Of a stretch of 64,000 nt of DNA, positions 10,941 through 23,537 are shown piece by piece; the first letter of the stretch is position 1; the number at the start of each line of letters is the position of its first letter. This stretch comes from Panorpa germanica (lineage: Eukaryota; Arthropoda; Insecta; Mecoptera; Panorpidae), in the NCBI GenBank assembly GCA_963678705.1, contig OY783214.1, positions 13,454,001 through 13,518,000 of the forward strand, written 5' to 3'. Below the pieces are notes generated by a model, which was not told the origin of the DNA, did no database searches, and worked only from the letters and a program-made list of their open reading frames with translations. A program made the translations under genes and the position numbers.

Positions 10941-13900
10941 ATGTCATATAAATTAGTATGTCATAATACAATTCTTGCGTATGGATTTTTAATAGAAGGG
11001 CCGGTCCGAGCGGCATGCGAGAGATCGGACGCATCGAGCACTCATTTTGTAATGTAGTTAAAATATTAGAAAAGACATTAGCAAACATTACGTTACAATA
11101 AATAAGAAAATCGACTGCACATGCTTGTTTACACTCTACCCTTCATGTGTATTGCCATCTCTGTTCGACAACAGCGAGAATTTCGGTATCAACGAATATA
11201 TATAAAATGCGTAAGAAAATGAACACAAAAGAAGTAACCATAGGAAACAAACATTAGACAACTAACTTACCCTATTGACAGGCCTACCTAGGCAGAACAC
11301 GTGACAGGTAAAACGTACCATGTATGTTATAAAACTGTACAGTTATCCCATACATTCACGCACCGGTTTACCAATCCTAAGGTAAACCTGTCAGATAAAC
11401 CTTGCTTTAGAGGTAAAATTAATTTAAAATATATAGAGTGCTTAAAAGCTTTTACAACTTTAAAGAAAACCTGTTGTTTTTCAACAATAAAACAGACTTT
11501 ATACTTTGCAACTAACTTGTTAATCTAATAATAGTAGTTCTGTATAGCAAACAATATTCATTTACATATATTATGTACGTTCTTTAATTTAAGTTTACTT
11601 TTAAATAAGCTACAGCTGAAGAAAGAGAGAAAGGGAGAAGATTGGAACGCATATTTGTATTTCCCTTACGCATAAATTACTAAATTTAATATTTTTAAAC
11701 CTTCACAGCACTTTGTGTTGGTTGACGCTATTTTGCACCCTAATAATATTTCGCCCCTAAGAGGTCTGCGCTCTAGGTGGTCAGTTGCCTAGTTCGTGTA
11801 TAGAAAACACCACCAACTGAGACAGAGCCGTGTCTACGTATGGGTATACCCGGCTAGGGGCCTAGACATTATCAGGGGATATTCTTAGAAGTTTTTACAC
11901 TTTGACACAGCAAACATTATTCAAGAAATATGCAGGATTTTATGTTAAAATACTTGTAATAATGATAGACAACACTTTTAAAATCCAGTAACCATATTTT
12001 TACTATCTCTTAGTATTAGAAGTTTTTAATAATAAAAATGTAAATATTATAATATTATAGAAATCATAATTTTAAGGAAAAAATATTTTTCTTTGAAAAG
12101 TTTGATACATTTTTTGAATCTCCATGCTCTTTGTTTATTTTATATAAATATTTATAAGCATAGTTTAAAACATTTTTCAGGTCTTTAAAAGTTTTTAAGT
12201 CGTGAAACGAGCAAAAGAAAGTTTACTGATTCTAATAAATCAAAATAAATTTAAAGAAAAACCTATAACGAAAAGTACATAAGACCAACAAAATGAATGG
12301 CTTCAATAAAAATAAAATGATAAAGTAAGGGAGAAATCTTTTCGGAAGACAAAATGGTCCATGATTGTTCGCTACGCTTGGCGAGACAATATGTTCAAAT
12401 GAATTTCAGAAAAGAACAATGAATGAACAGAGACGGGACAGAGCTATAATTCTACACATTGACACGGCATTTCCGTGTCGATGATTCAACAAATTGTCTC
12501 CGCGACATTGGACTGGGAATCGTTATTAGTTTCCGGTGTAGAAATGTGATAAGAACACCGAACCGTTAACTAACGAACGTCTCCTGGAATCCTTAAGTCT
12601 AGCGTCAGGATAACAATACAGTCTTAAGGTGGGTATAACGTTTGTTATACATGAATTGTCAATGAATTGTCAATTGCAAATGAAAGCTTAACTTTAAGTT
12701 ACATTTTTACTACAATTTTATTTGCCAATATTAACAAACAAATTAATATCCCAATACTGCAACTCATGACGCATGACCTCAGAGAAAAAGTTACAAAATA
12801 GTGCCTTTAATTATGCTATCAATTTACATTATTATCAAACATTTTGCACTGGGCAGAAGCTAATCATCCTTCAGGACAGAACAAACACGCAAAACGAGAG
12901 GCTCTGATCTTAGCAGCGCTTAGTTGGTAATTTTTTAAACATTTAAAAACACAAAAAATGGCGTCCACTACGCATTGTTTACTATAAGAATACTGGCCTA
13001 TAAAAAGTTATCATATTGTTCCTTGACCTACGGAAATTAAATATGGAAGGAGAGTATAAATAAATTCTCAATTAAACAATTAAACTCAGCATGAAATAAA
13101 AAGAAAAATATAACAGTAAATAAATGAAGAGCATAGCCATGAAACTTGTCACGACTGTTACTTATAATGTAGCGAATGAAAAAATGCCGGGGAACAAAAT
13201 ATAAAATCTTCTTCGAAATACTTATTCAAGATATCGTCTAAGATTGTTTCCACAGGCCTATTGAAAAGCTCTATGGTATAGTGTACTTAAATTATTATGT
13301 TTAGTAATATACAATTGGAGCTAGCAGACACTTCAAATTTTTGTCTATGTAGTTTTCAAATAATGACAGTTTCCTCAAATTAATTATTTGGTTTTGTCAC
13401 TATTTCTTCGACGAAAATAATCATACAATAACTGCTTTCATTACTTGGGACCTGATTTTGCAGTACTTAATCACTAATTTTCATAAAAGAATTCAAGAAT
13501 TAGAAATTTATCATTTATTTAAATGAATAAATAGGAACAATAAAATATTTTCTAAAAGAAAATTCGAGCACTACTTGTAAATAGTCTGGGGTTGAAACGA
13601 CGCCCAACGGCGCCGCCCTATAACCAGAGCACACAGAGCACACGAGCAGTCAGGGGCGAATAACCTCAAGTGACCGAGTTTGGTGGACATATCCTAGCTG
13701 TGAAATAATCATATAACTCCACCCACCCACTTCTGATATGGGTACACCTCACTAGGTCGCGTAACACGCGCAATAATCATTACTCATTCAGAAGATGTAT
13801 CTAAAGTTACGCTGTGTTATTTGTTCCATATAAATAATTCTTCTTTAATCTCTAAACTTTAAATTTATTATAAATATTAATGTTATTTTGTCATGTGAAC

Positions 13901-14174
13901 TTGATTGAAGAGAAATTATTATTTTAATAATTTATGCCCCTGATTAATCTGTGTATGCAACATTAATAACTCGTCAGAGCATGGTACATATACATTATAC
14001 AGTAAAATTTATGACAATAAAATGTAGAATATCATCGAGGCATTGTAAGCGTCAATTACATCTACATACAGTATACATTTTCTATATATTGTCTGTACTT
14101 TACACATAAAAAGGGCCCCTCAAATTTCTGAGTGACCCCTAACTACATCTCAAATATATTTCACTCTCATTGAT
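10941..14174. other. Intergenic DNA with GC-richer islands
   Basis: No host exon is supportable. Three short GC-richer patches stand out: 10998-11040, 11735-11875 (with 'cggctaggggcctag', hAT-like in texture but without paired ends) and 13590-13780. A perfect 7-bp hairpin with a 5-base loop ('gacacggcatttccgtgtc') sits near 12460-12480. The open frame at 11301-11528 has no recognisable family features. Confidence 0.4.
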
Positions 14175-14177
14175 TTG

Positions 14178-14345
14178 AACTTTGATTAACATTATCTCGA
14201 GTCTGAAACGGTCAATCAACTTCAAATTTTCAGGATAATTAGATAGTGATATCCTTTAAATTTATACAAAAATTTAGAACATTCTACCGATGAGGGCATA
14301 GCACAATAACTGCTTTAAGAATGTACACAATTCTTAGATATGAAA
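14178..14345 (+). repeat. Diverged repeat shared with 35299-35415, copy 1
   Basis: Both places share, in the same order, 'acattatctcgagtc', a following 'aacgg', a 'tacaaaaat' box, 'ctacc.atgagg' and 'acgataact'/'acaataact'. The two copies are clearly related but diverged. At the second site the repeat starts exactly where MITE family B ends, so the MITE probably inserted into it. Confidence 0.5.
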
Positions 14346-15582
14346 TTGTGTGATCGCATTTAATAATTTAGAACTCGAACAAATAAACACACAACCGCAA
14401 GTCGCTGCTTCGCAACAAGATATTGTATTTTATAATCTAAATACACATTCGCCGTACCTCCTTGTAGGCACAACACAAATGGAATGTACAACAACTCGCC
14501 TTGACCTTATTAAACTGCCATGTCATGTGATATGTGAAGTATACTGTGTAGGCGCTCCTATTTTGTCTATGTATATCGATTAATTATAAATGATATCAAT
14601 AAAAAAATATTTTAGGAAACTTGTTTATAAATATCTTTCAATGTTATTTATAGATTTAATTTAAAACTGGTGGGAAATTGTTTTATTTTAAAAGTTACTT
14701 ATAAACAGCGTATTTATAATATGGTATAAACATCAAACTGCCGCAAAGTGATCTATTTCGTATCGTATATATCTGAATTATCTTGGATGCATGCATAGTG
14801 CCAATGCTTGCGTTTATTATTTCATTACAGAGCTGACAGGAGAGTATAATAATGAAATCATAAATATAAAAGTAGATGAGAAGTAGAAATCACTTATATC
14901 TAGGTATAATTGTTTCCGAGGTTGTACATCCGCTACTCTAGACACAATACCTTTCTCTTTCTGGTGGTAGTGTGTTTATATAAGTTTGTCTCAAGCGGTA
15001 AGAAGAGAGGGGTCAATTGACCCATATCAGGCACTAATTGGGTTAAATTATCCAACATATTATTAGATAATCAAACAACATTAATATTAATTACAATTCC
15101 ATGTTTAACCTATTATCCTTTGTCAGGTAAAGTTTCTGGCAAGGTTTCCAAGTTCTAAATAACCAAAATAAATTATACTTGTGTTTACCAAGGCGAAAGG
15201 AAAATTGGGTCTGCTCTGTGCCCTCTTCTACCCGCTTCTGTTCACTACAACCAAATAATGATATTCTGGGATGCTGCTTTGATTTATGCGCATAAACTGA
15301 AGGATATGCGATTTATCATAGCGGAACAAATTAGATACTTGTCCAGCTTCCTTATTGATCTTAAGAGAATGTCAAAGTTTTATTAGTTCTAAAACATTGT
15401 GTTTAGAATGTTATTGGGTTGAGAATTTAAATATTGGTTAATAAATGTATTTTAGCGTTTTTTTTTTATTAAATATTCAAAAATGGACGAAGATATATCT
15501 ATTTAAAGTTTGATTTCATGTTTTATTACTTAAAAGTTTTTAACGTCACAAAGTTGGTAAAATGTAATAATATATATTATAA
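14346..15582. other. Intergenic DNA, no gene recognised
   Basis: The frame at 14350-14583 lacks motif and splice support. Positions about 15430-15510 ('ttaataaatgtatttt' then 'attaaatattca') look like a small decayed piece of the left half of MITE family B. Nothing else was recognised. Confidence 0.4.
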
Positions 15583-15836
15583 CCCAGTAAACATTTTGGA
15601 GTCACTTTGACATCATATTGAAGATGCGTCATGATTTTTTTGTCATTGAAGAGTTCATTTATAGTTCAGTTTCTCACATTTTTTCATATAAAATGTCTAC
15701 TTTATCGGCTACAAATGGCGAAATTACTCCACCTGTCGGAATACAAATGAAGATAAAGTTGATGCGAACTATAATTGAAGTGAAATAGTGATAGAAACGT
15801 CACTAAATAGGGCACTTCACCAAATTGTTTACTGGG
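15583..15836. mobile_element. MITE family C, copy 2 (254 bp)
   Basis: It has clean 11-bp terminal inverted repeats, 'cccagtaaaca' on the left and 'tgtttactggg' on the right. The interior is collinear with copy 1 at 10704-10940 but has a small insertion near the right end ('gtcactaaatagggcac'). It is non-coding. The target duplication is not clear, so no superfamily is assigned. Confidence 0.8.
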
Positions 15837-18035
15837 AAGTAACAAAATTTATTTATCGTTGAATATCACGTTATTATATGAAACGTGTTATAGGTTGTTG
15901 CAACAGCTGCTAGCGCTTTGACGTTTGATTTTGCATCACTTTTACACTTCTCTTGTCTAACAGCGATGACTATAATAGGCAAATGATATATATACAAACA
16001 AATAAATTAATTAATTAATGAACATTATTCGCGGCAAAGAAATCAGAATATTGGGATAAATATCTCAAAACACGTTGAATTAAAATAAATGGGTTTTTTT
16101 TTATTTTAAATCCAATTTTTAATTAAAAATTATGACAGCGACATGAATTATTAGAACATTTTGACGTTGACGTAGATGTAGGGACACACTGGCACCCCAG
16201 GATCACGCGCGGTGGTTGTAATTAAAAACACACCCTCTGTGGAGGGATGAGAATTAGTAATTCAATAGCTTCCGGGCGAATAACGCTTTTAATGTAAAAA
16301 TATTTAAGATATAACAAATATAATAATTTTATAAATTATAGCTTCTTTATAATTAACTAATTTAGTGTAATTAGTCGTTATTATATTTTCTCTATGTTCA
16401 GCCAAGTGATAAGAACCCGTCAGCATTAGATATTTTACTGGAGAAATGTATGACAATAAAACTAGTGTATGTAGAAATTAAAAAGTCTAAAATTATACTA
16501 CAAACACTATTTATCTTAAACTTGTACCGTCTTACTAATAAACCTGTTATAAAATTTATATCTGGTATAAAGCCCGTTGTAAGGTGGGTAGTATTTAAGG
16601 GAGGGCTAAGGTTTCAACTTTTCATTTCTTCATTTTTTCATTTTTATTAATTTATTTATGTTAATGTACAACATATTAAGTTTATTGTCTGAAAGTTTAA
16701 AGTCGATTGAAGTAAAACTGTCGGAGATAAAGAGTTATAAGTCTTCACCTCTCTGGTCTGATTTCGTATTATTTTGAAACTTTTAAACGCGTTTTCTCAC
16801 ACTTTCTCTAGCTCAAAATCTACTAGACTCTTTCTTTACATAAATGCTGAGGTAACGCTGCCAAGTTTTTTTTAATTTTTTAATTCTAACGTATTTTAAA
16901 ATACCAAAGTTTCTGATTTTTTTTTTATGAAAAATCGATAGTTTGACTTTGAAGTGCTGTAAAAAATTGAAAAATCAATAAAAAAGAAAAAACTCAACAG
17001 CGTTACCTGCAGAAACTTATCAACTAATGAATTCATTTTCGATTTCAGAAAATTCAGTGATGAATTATGAGTGGCACCGCAATGTTACTTTTTTTGACGT
17101 CTGCGGGGATTCGATGTCAATGCCTCATTTCTTAACTGCGAATTTCCGTATAATAATTTCTTATGAAAATTTAACAAAATATCCTTCAAATGTTATTTAT
17201 CATGAAGTATATATAGAAAGAATTATTTATTGACTGTGTCGTCAAAAAACATTATAGAAAATATGTTTTTTTTATCGTTTTGACGTTAGTAGTAGATAAT
17301 ATGAATATTCACCACCACTCGCTCAATTCACACTTCATATGATTACACATTTACTTGTAGCACAATTGTTATTATCATCACTACGGAACATATTGCTTTC
17401 CGTGGTGGAACTCGTAAGACGGGGTAGGGAAAGGGAAAGGGAGAAAGAATGGCAACAAGACAACACCCATTAAGCATCTTACTATGACTTGCTAAAGCTT
17501 TCAATACAGTGAAGCTAGCTGTAAGGCTGTAAGGCTGGAAGGCTTCAAGGCGTCTCTCTACGGGTGACAACGGTTTCTACACATTTTTGCATAACGTAAA
17601 TTGAAGTCTGAATATGTTTATGTTAGTGTTAGTGTTTTGCATATAGAGTTGGCGTAGATCTTGAAGTACACAAAAGATTCAAAACTTTTTCAAAACGCGT
17701 TTTCTTTTTGTAAAATCTAATATCAATATTGTTTTATTTTAAATATAATTTGCATAGGTATTTCGTATATTACGTTCAGAAAAAAATATAACAAAAAAAC
17801 TGAGAAAATGTTTTTCCACACTAAAGAGTTGTTATATCTGGGATTCCAAAACATCTTGCGTTTTACTGATGAATACGTTTAAAGTATTACTCTAGGGTTT
17901 GTCTCTTTAGTTCTACATAACCGGATGTTTTCGTATCCAAACTACTCTTGGTCTCAATTGATCCGGAGCGGTCCGTACTGTATTATATCATTTCGTTTTC
18001 ACTTCCTCTATCCTTTGCCCATGATCACCTTTTTC
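15837..18035. other. Intergenic DNA, no gene recognised
   Basis: Several short open frames (16450-16650, 17027-17233, 17343-17570 minus) were read. None has a family motif or convincing splice sites. Around 17517-17552 a 'gtaaggct'/'ggaaggct' unit repeats imperfectly four times and produces part of the minus-strand frame. Confidence 0.4.
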
Positions 18036-18157
18036 ATTTGATCTTACCGACTCCAGATGGGAATGAGATTTGTTTATTAAAACAGCAACATGGAGTAAAC
18101 ATTTGTGTTTTTGTTCGTGTTTTATTGAACTGTCTCTCTGGTGTGAAACCGGCATAA
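18036..18157 (+). repeat. Right-half fragment of MITE family D
   Basis: This is collinear with the right half of the element at 56648-57053. It shares 'gatcttaccgactccagatg', the 'aaaacagcaaca' box, 'gttcgtgttttattgaactg' and the terminal 'ctctctggtgtgaaac'. The left inverted repeat was not found upstream, so the copy is 5'-truncated or decayed. Confidence 0.65.
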
Positions 18158-18757
18158 GAACAAGAGAGAGTTGAAGCATTAAAAATCATTTCTTTTGTAT
18201 TATAAACAAAAACGTATACAAAACCAGTACGTTAGAAAGATAAAGAAATACGTTTAACAGAGAAAATAAAATTATAAAAGGGAATACAGTAAAACGTATC
18301 GCGTATTTAAATTGTTGTTCTACTTAGAATAATAACAGCACAGAAGATAAATACAGAGAAAGAAAAAGGACCTTCGCAGAATGACAAAAGGATGTGTGGT
18401 TTACCAGAATTATTTAATACCATGCAAATATAAAGGACACCGGATAATAAGGGTAAAAACCAACAGAACTTGTAAGATAAAAGGTAAATTGTTAGTTAAA
18501 TTAATTATTAGATAAGATTGAGGTCTGTTTACGAAGGCAAAATCCATTTTGTTGATTAAATTTATTTTAATTATTTACTTTAAGAGAGTTTAGTAAATGT
18601 GTGGTTTGGTGGGGCGATGAAAACAAATAGAATAGGGAAAATTTGTTAAAACAGTTTTCCACATGTTGAAGGTCGTATGATAAAGTAGAGAATACACTAT
18701 TACACTTTTAATTCCGGTGTAGCCTTACACTGTTAGCAAAACTGTCACTGTTTTGAT
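18158..18757. other. Intergenic, purine-rich in part
   Basis: Positions 18340-18480 are purine-rich on the plus strand and share a 'gtttaccagaa' box with the purine run at 23575-23790. No exon was recognised. Confidence 0.35.
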
Positions 18758-19200
18758 CCATAGAGATATAAGAATAGAGTACGCGAAGTATACGGCCGCG
18801 TGTAAGAGGAAGCGATAAAGGCAAAGAGAGAGAGAGAGATATAGCCTAGCGAGAGGCCTATCTGTTTCATCTCAGCCAAACAGCTGCTGCTGGCTTGGTT
18901 GATTGACGGTATGGTAGAGGGTAAACAAGCAAGCAGACGCTATAGTTAAAATAAAAATAAAAATATTTGTAATAGTGAGTGTAGCATACAGTAAATTTTA
19001 AAATGAATAAAGATACTGACAGCCCCCCCACTCTGACGCAACATGGCTCTAGTACAGCTATATTTTCGTTAGCGCGGCAGTCAGTTACAGTACTCGGCTC
19101 GAAAGAGACACAGAGGACTTTCGAGGCTATCTCTCTCTTTGCCTTTATCGCAGTATTCAGCCTCTTGCGCACTCTATTCTTATATCTCTATGTTTTTGAC
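18758..19200. repeat. Inverted-repeat element with ~90-bp arms
   Basis: The left arm (18758-18863) carries 'catagagatataagaataga', then 'gcgataaaggcaaagagaga' and 'gatatagcct'. The right arm (19113-19200) carries the reverse complements in mirrored order. The arms flank about 250 bp of spacer. This looks like a decayed foldback or MITE-type element. The (GA)n run at 18823-18840 lies in the left arm. The superfamily is unknown. Confidence 0.6.
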
Positions 19201-19382
19201 CTGTATTTTTCAGTTTTACACTTTCACATATCCGGGTACTGATCCGGGGTCAAGCATCAATATGAAATATTCAGCCTCTTGCGCACTCTATTCTTATATC
19301 TCTATGTTTTTGACCTGTATTTTTCAGTTTTACACTTTCACATATCCGGGTACTGATCCGGGGTCAAGCATCAATATGAAAT
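19155..19382 (+). repeat. Two near-identical 114-bp tandem units
   Basis: The unit starting 'attcagcctcttgcgcact' at 19155 is repeated immediately at 19269 with no difference that I could see, so the duplication is recent or was homogenised. The first unit includes the right arm of the inverted-repeat element at 18758-19200. Because 114 is divisible by three, an open frame runs through both copies and gives a repeated peptide, but nothing else suggests it is coding. Confidence 0.85.
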
Positions 19383-20364
19383 ATATATGAAAAATTATTT
19401 AATCTTGCTTAAAAAGCTTCAAATTCATATCGAAAGAGATTATATAAGAGATATATTAACCTAAAATGTTTTAAGTAAAAGATAAACTTTTTTATATTAA
19501 TTAGACCTTATAACTTCCCTTTTACAATCCAATTCCATATTGATTTACACTATTACTTGTTAGTAACAAGTAATATATAATGTTAACCCTGGTTCATAGA
19601 CAGTGCAGAATAATTTCCCCAAACTCCAATTGCCAATTGAACACATATTTTTCCTAAACCCTGTAAAAATGATTGTACACAGTCTAAATGCTTACGTGGA
19701 AAAGTTACCACGTCAATGATAGCTCTTATCAGCTTTAATATTCTGACGCAAAATAAAAAATTCATTAGAAAATAACAATTATTAAATATTTTCCTGATAA
19801 CGAGATATCACAATGCAGGAAAGTTCCATTCACTAAACTTTTTTATTACAGAAATTCTTCACGTGGAAGTGTTTCACCTATAATTTTTAGTTTATTAAAT
19901 AACTTTTTAATGGATTTTTCCTGGAGCAAAGTTCTCGGTAATTGTTTCATTTCATAACTGTCTCATACATGTCTCTGGTCTTGTCTATGCGGGCATTTCA
20001 CAACGAATCGTATAACTTCCGCTTGCTGTGAGCAAATCGTGTTTAGCACTAGTTACCTAGACCACACGTTTCCGTATTACCTAGCGCTGTAGACGTCTAT
20101 AATCAAGTCATTTGTGACGCCCATTTAATAAAATATACAAAGCACGGCTCAGAAGGTATAGTGGAGTACAGTGATACTCAATATGGGGGCCATTTTGTAC
20201 CTCCCACGGTGTTCTAATCATTTCCTTTGATCGTACCGGACAATAACTTTTTTTCTTTTCGTCTCAGACAAAATCAATTGTATCTAGTCATAATTAAACC
20301 GGATATTTAGGGGCCTATGTTGGGGGAAAATACACTTCTAGTGGAATAATCCGTAAATCATAAC
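19383..20364. other. Intergenic DNA, no gene recognised
   Basis: AT-rich DNA without exon-like features. Near 20260-20295 lies the inverted copy of the 'gactagatacaattgatttt'-like motif found at 4890-5130. Confidence 0.4.
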
Positions 20365-20721
20365 TAATCAATAATACTTAAGTTGGCTGCTATAAAAGAA
20401 ACTCCACTCTCTGACATATTACACTTAGATTTAATAGAATGGTATAAAAAGGGTATGAGGCAAATCCAAAACCAGTGCTTGACGCAAATAAGTAACAAAT
20501 TAATTAAGGAAAATACAAACAAGTAGGAAAGTTATTATCAAAGTAACAGACAATTCGAAAAAGCCATCTTCAGACTAAGAACAGGACATACAAGATTGAC
20601 GTATCAACATCTAATCAGTAAAACAACAGCTCCGCAGTGCAGTATCTGTCAGACGCAAATAACAGTTCATCTTCTACTAATAACCTGTCCACAATATCAA
20701 ACACAAAGAACAAAACACTAA
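20365..20721 (+). pseudogene. LINE ORF2 C-terminal remnant (RNase H-type non-LTR element)
   Basis: One plus-strand frame, broken by an in-frame TAG near 20525, encodes the tail of a non-LTR retrotransposon polyprotein. The diagnostic part is 'FRLRTGHTRLTYQHLI' followed by 'PQCSICQTQITVHLLL' and 'CPQYQTQR', ending at a TAA at 20719-20721. This Cys-x2-Cys...His...Cys pattern after 'LRTGHTRL' is typical of the region downstream of RNase H in I/R1-type insect LINEs. The reverse transcriptase domain is missing, so this is a 5'-truncated dead copy. The clade is inferred from the motif only. Confidence 0.8.
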
Positions 20722-21899
20722 GGACATACTATCAGATAAATAAATACAAAAAAAATTCAAGAAATGCTCTAAATCATTAATAGTATAAATATAATAAACC
20801 AAATTTAATTAAAATAAATTAACTTTAGGTGAATATGAACTTGTTGTTGGAATCGCCTCAAATTCTAAAATAAAACAATTTCAAAAAATAAAATAATTTT
20901 ATTAAACGTCAGCCTATTTCCAATGCTGAGTAGTAGAGCAGCTACCCTGGTTCTGGATTAAAATTGAAGTTGAGATGATATTGCAACAGATGGCCAGAGA
21001 GAAATTTGTCGATAGGAAAAAGGTTGGAAGTGTAGAATTATTTTTATTATTTAGAATTTTTTTTGATTGTTGGATTTATAACAACTATAAAAAAATATAA
21101 CAACGTTAATTAAGCGATAGTTACTTTTGCATTATAACTAATTCTTTTTGATTTATATATAGGTTAAACAATTGCCATATTTTTAATATTGTGTTAAAAG
21201 GTTTGCCACTATATCAGGTGTAACATTTTTATTTAAACATTTATTACTTAATTGAATATGTATCATAACGTATCGAATAATGAATGATATAGACTTTCTA
21301 TTTACCAAATCTAAGTTTCTAATAAATAGATTCCGAAGTAAATAGATCACTTTAATTATATATAATGCATACGAGTATATATAAATAAAGATGTTAAAAT
21401 AGAATATAATATACCCGTAATACTCGCTTTACAGCATTAGCGTTCTCGCACGTGATATCGAACTTTAAAATCATCTACAACGTCGCGACGACCAACAGAA
21501 TACTAACCTAACCTACAATTACATGTGAGATGTAAAGAGAAAATGAAATAATAGTAAAATCCATATAGCAACAGTCGGCAATGTCTGCAACAGCCAGCAC
21601 CGGTCGAACGGTACGGTGAACCAGAATTCAGAAAATACAGAAACAGAAGTTATGAAATATTTTTGCCTACATACATAGATAAATAGATATTGGTTTATTT
21701 ATATAAACACTAAACACAAAGTAAACTAGCATAAATGCCGAAATATTTTAAGTAGGAGCTAATTATATGTATCATGGACTAGTTATGTCTGGAATTGTTC
21801 GTAATTTACTACTTAGGAATTAGGTTATGTACCATAACTGAATTTATATAACACTGCACTGTATATTGACACAGTAGGCTATCATAACCTCAAATATCC
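20722..21899. other. Intergenic DNA, no gene recognised
   Basis: AT-rich sequence following the LINE tail. It may include the element's 3' untranslated region, but no poly(A) end or duplication could be fixed. No exon was recognised. Confidence 0.4.
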
Positions 21900-22529
21900 A
21901 ATGGGCTTGTGTCCTATGTCTTAATTTCTATAAAACTGTACTATATATTTATAAACTGGGTTACTAGAACCTCAAATGATCAATTATTTTTTAATAACTC
22001 CTCATATGTTAAGAGATATTAACAATTAAAAAAGTCATTTTGTCTCTTTTAATTATTAAATGGATTAAACTTTGTACACATTCCAAATGCATGTGACATC
22101 ATAACCGCTACCAACCTTACAGCTCATAAATCTCTGCTTATGTATTTATATATCAAAATATCAAATATTATTTACAGCTATTTCAAGGAACAATAAAATT
22201 TCAATATTATGTCTGCCTTAGAAGGGTTAAATAATATAAAAACTTATTATTCTTTGACTTGACTTTATTATTTGACTGCCAACAGCTACAAAACATTACC
22301 ACAGCACTGACCTATTACTCAACAAATAACTGACGTCAAAATGCATTTCACGTCATACAAATATGGCCGACCATACCTAGCGCTAAAGCTACAATTCAAA
22401 TTTTTAATTGCTATATCCGTCAACATTTAGATATTTAATGAAATAGACACGCCAGTACACATTTATTAACATCAATTTCAATCAACAATTGAAAAATCGA
22501 CTACCAAAAAATGAGGACACAAGCCCATT
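21900..22529 (-). mobile_element. MITE family B, copy 1 (about 630 bp)
   Basis: The termini are inverted repeats, 'aatgggcttgtgtcct' on the left and 'aggacacaagcccatt' on the right. The interior is non-coding and collinear, in reverse orientation, with the copies at 34699, 49054 and 51173. The interior includes a 'gcgctaa.ctacaattcaaa' box and a 'tgaggttctagtaaccca'-type box. With copies at six places in 30 kb this is the most abundant repeat of the window. The target duplication is not obvious, so the superfamily is left open. Confidence 0.85.
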
Positions 22530-23379
22530 GACGTCATTTCCTTCATTACCGTTTGCCTTCCTTTGCTATTACTTTTAAACAAAAGAAGTGCAAAAGAGAT
22601 GCAGAATAAAACGTCACAGTGTTAGCAGCTGTTACGGCAACATATGCAGTTTTCATATAATATCCTGTGCAATACTATTCTGTGGCGTCAAATATGTATC
22701 TCTAAACTAAGCAGCTAATTAAAAATGTGTGTGCATTCATTTTCAAAGTTTCATTTGTATCTAGATACCTATTTTAAAAAATTGTAACTGTAAGTACAGT
22801 TACAATTGGTATAAAGAAATTGTATCTTTATCCATGTAGATGCTACAAAATATGTATTTGTTACAATAGCGGTGCTTTCTGTATGTAAGCTATATACAAA
22901 AATCAATGCCCCAAACTTTATTTTTGTCATCGTTTAAGCCTCTGATTAGTCCCACGCGCCTTCTAATTTACATATCCGCTTTTCAACGACTCTGTATTAA
23001 ATATTAAAGTCAGTATATAGTCGTATTTATGTACGAGAACGAGTACATATTAAAGGGGAACATCTATTACATATAATGTGAATCTACTAGATGCAAAACA
23101 AACCAAACAAACCTATCGCCTTTGCTTTGCCTAACCCTGACCATGGTAATACCGTCTAATTGGATAGACATCAATTCTGTTACGTATGCACAAATACATG
23201 CAAACACATATTGAATATGACGTATTATATATTAGTTAAACCGGGCGCGAGGCGCGCATTTATAAATATAATAATCACATGGATGTTACGTATTCAAAAA
23301 ATATTGTTATTATCTTGTTGTGCAGATATTCTTAACCTATGCTACACGTGTTATACATGACCCACACGAAAATTTAAGG
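22530..23379. other. Intergenic DNA with a perfect palindrome
   Basis: At 22780-22807 'aattgtaactgta' and its exact reverse complement are separated by two bases. Otherwise this is AT-rich sequence without exon-like features. The frame at 23160-23360 has no motif. Confidence 0.45.
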
Positions 23380-23537
23380 TGGTGTTCACTAGCGGTGAGT
23401 TTTGCTTGCATCAAACGCATTGACTTTATTGAATGTTGCAATGCAGAAGTTGTCACAGTAGACCTGTAGCAATTGCTGCATATGTATTCCTTTGTCAATG
23501 CGTTTCATACGAACATAACGGATCTGTGGACGGTTAC
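23380..23537. mobile_element. Short MITE with inverted ends (about 158 bp)
   Basis: The left arm ends in 'aaacgcattgac'. The right arm carries its exact reverse complement 'gtcaatgcgttt' at the mirrored distance, with weaker pairing continuing outwards ('gtgttcactagcgg' against 'gtccacagatccg'). It is non-coding. The borders are approximate. Confidence 0.55.

Noticed and set aside
11735-11875. G/C-rich patch with hAT-like words
   Set aside because: No paired termini and no 8-bp flanking duplication were found, so it cannot be called an element.
17343-17570. 75-codon minus-strand frame with basic and hydrophobic parts
   Set aside because: Part of it is produced by short 'aaggct' repeats. No domain, conserved motif or splice context was seen.
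19139-19390. Open frame with a perfectly repeated 38-residue peptide
   Set aside because: The repetition is explained by the 114-bp tandem DNA duplication, whose length happens to be divisible by three. There is no splice, start or family evidence for coding.
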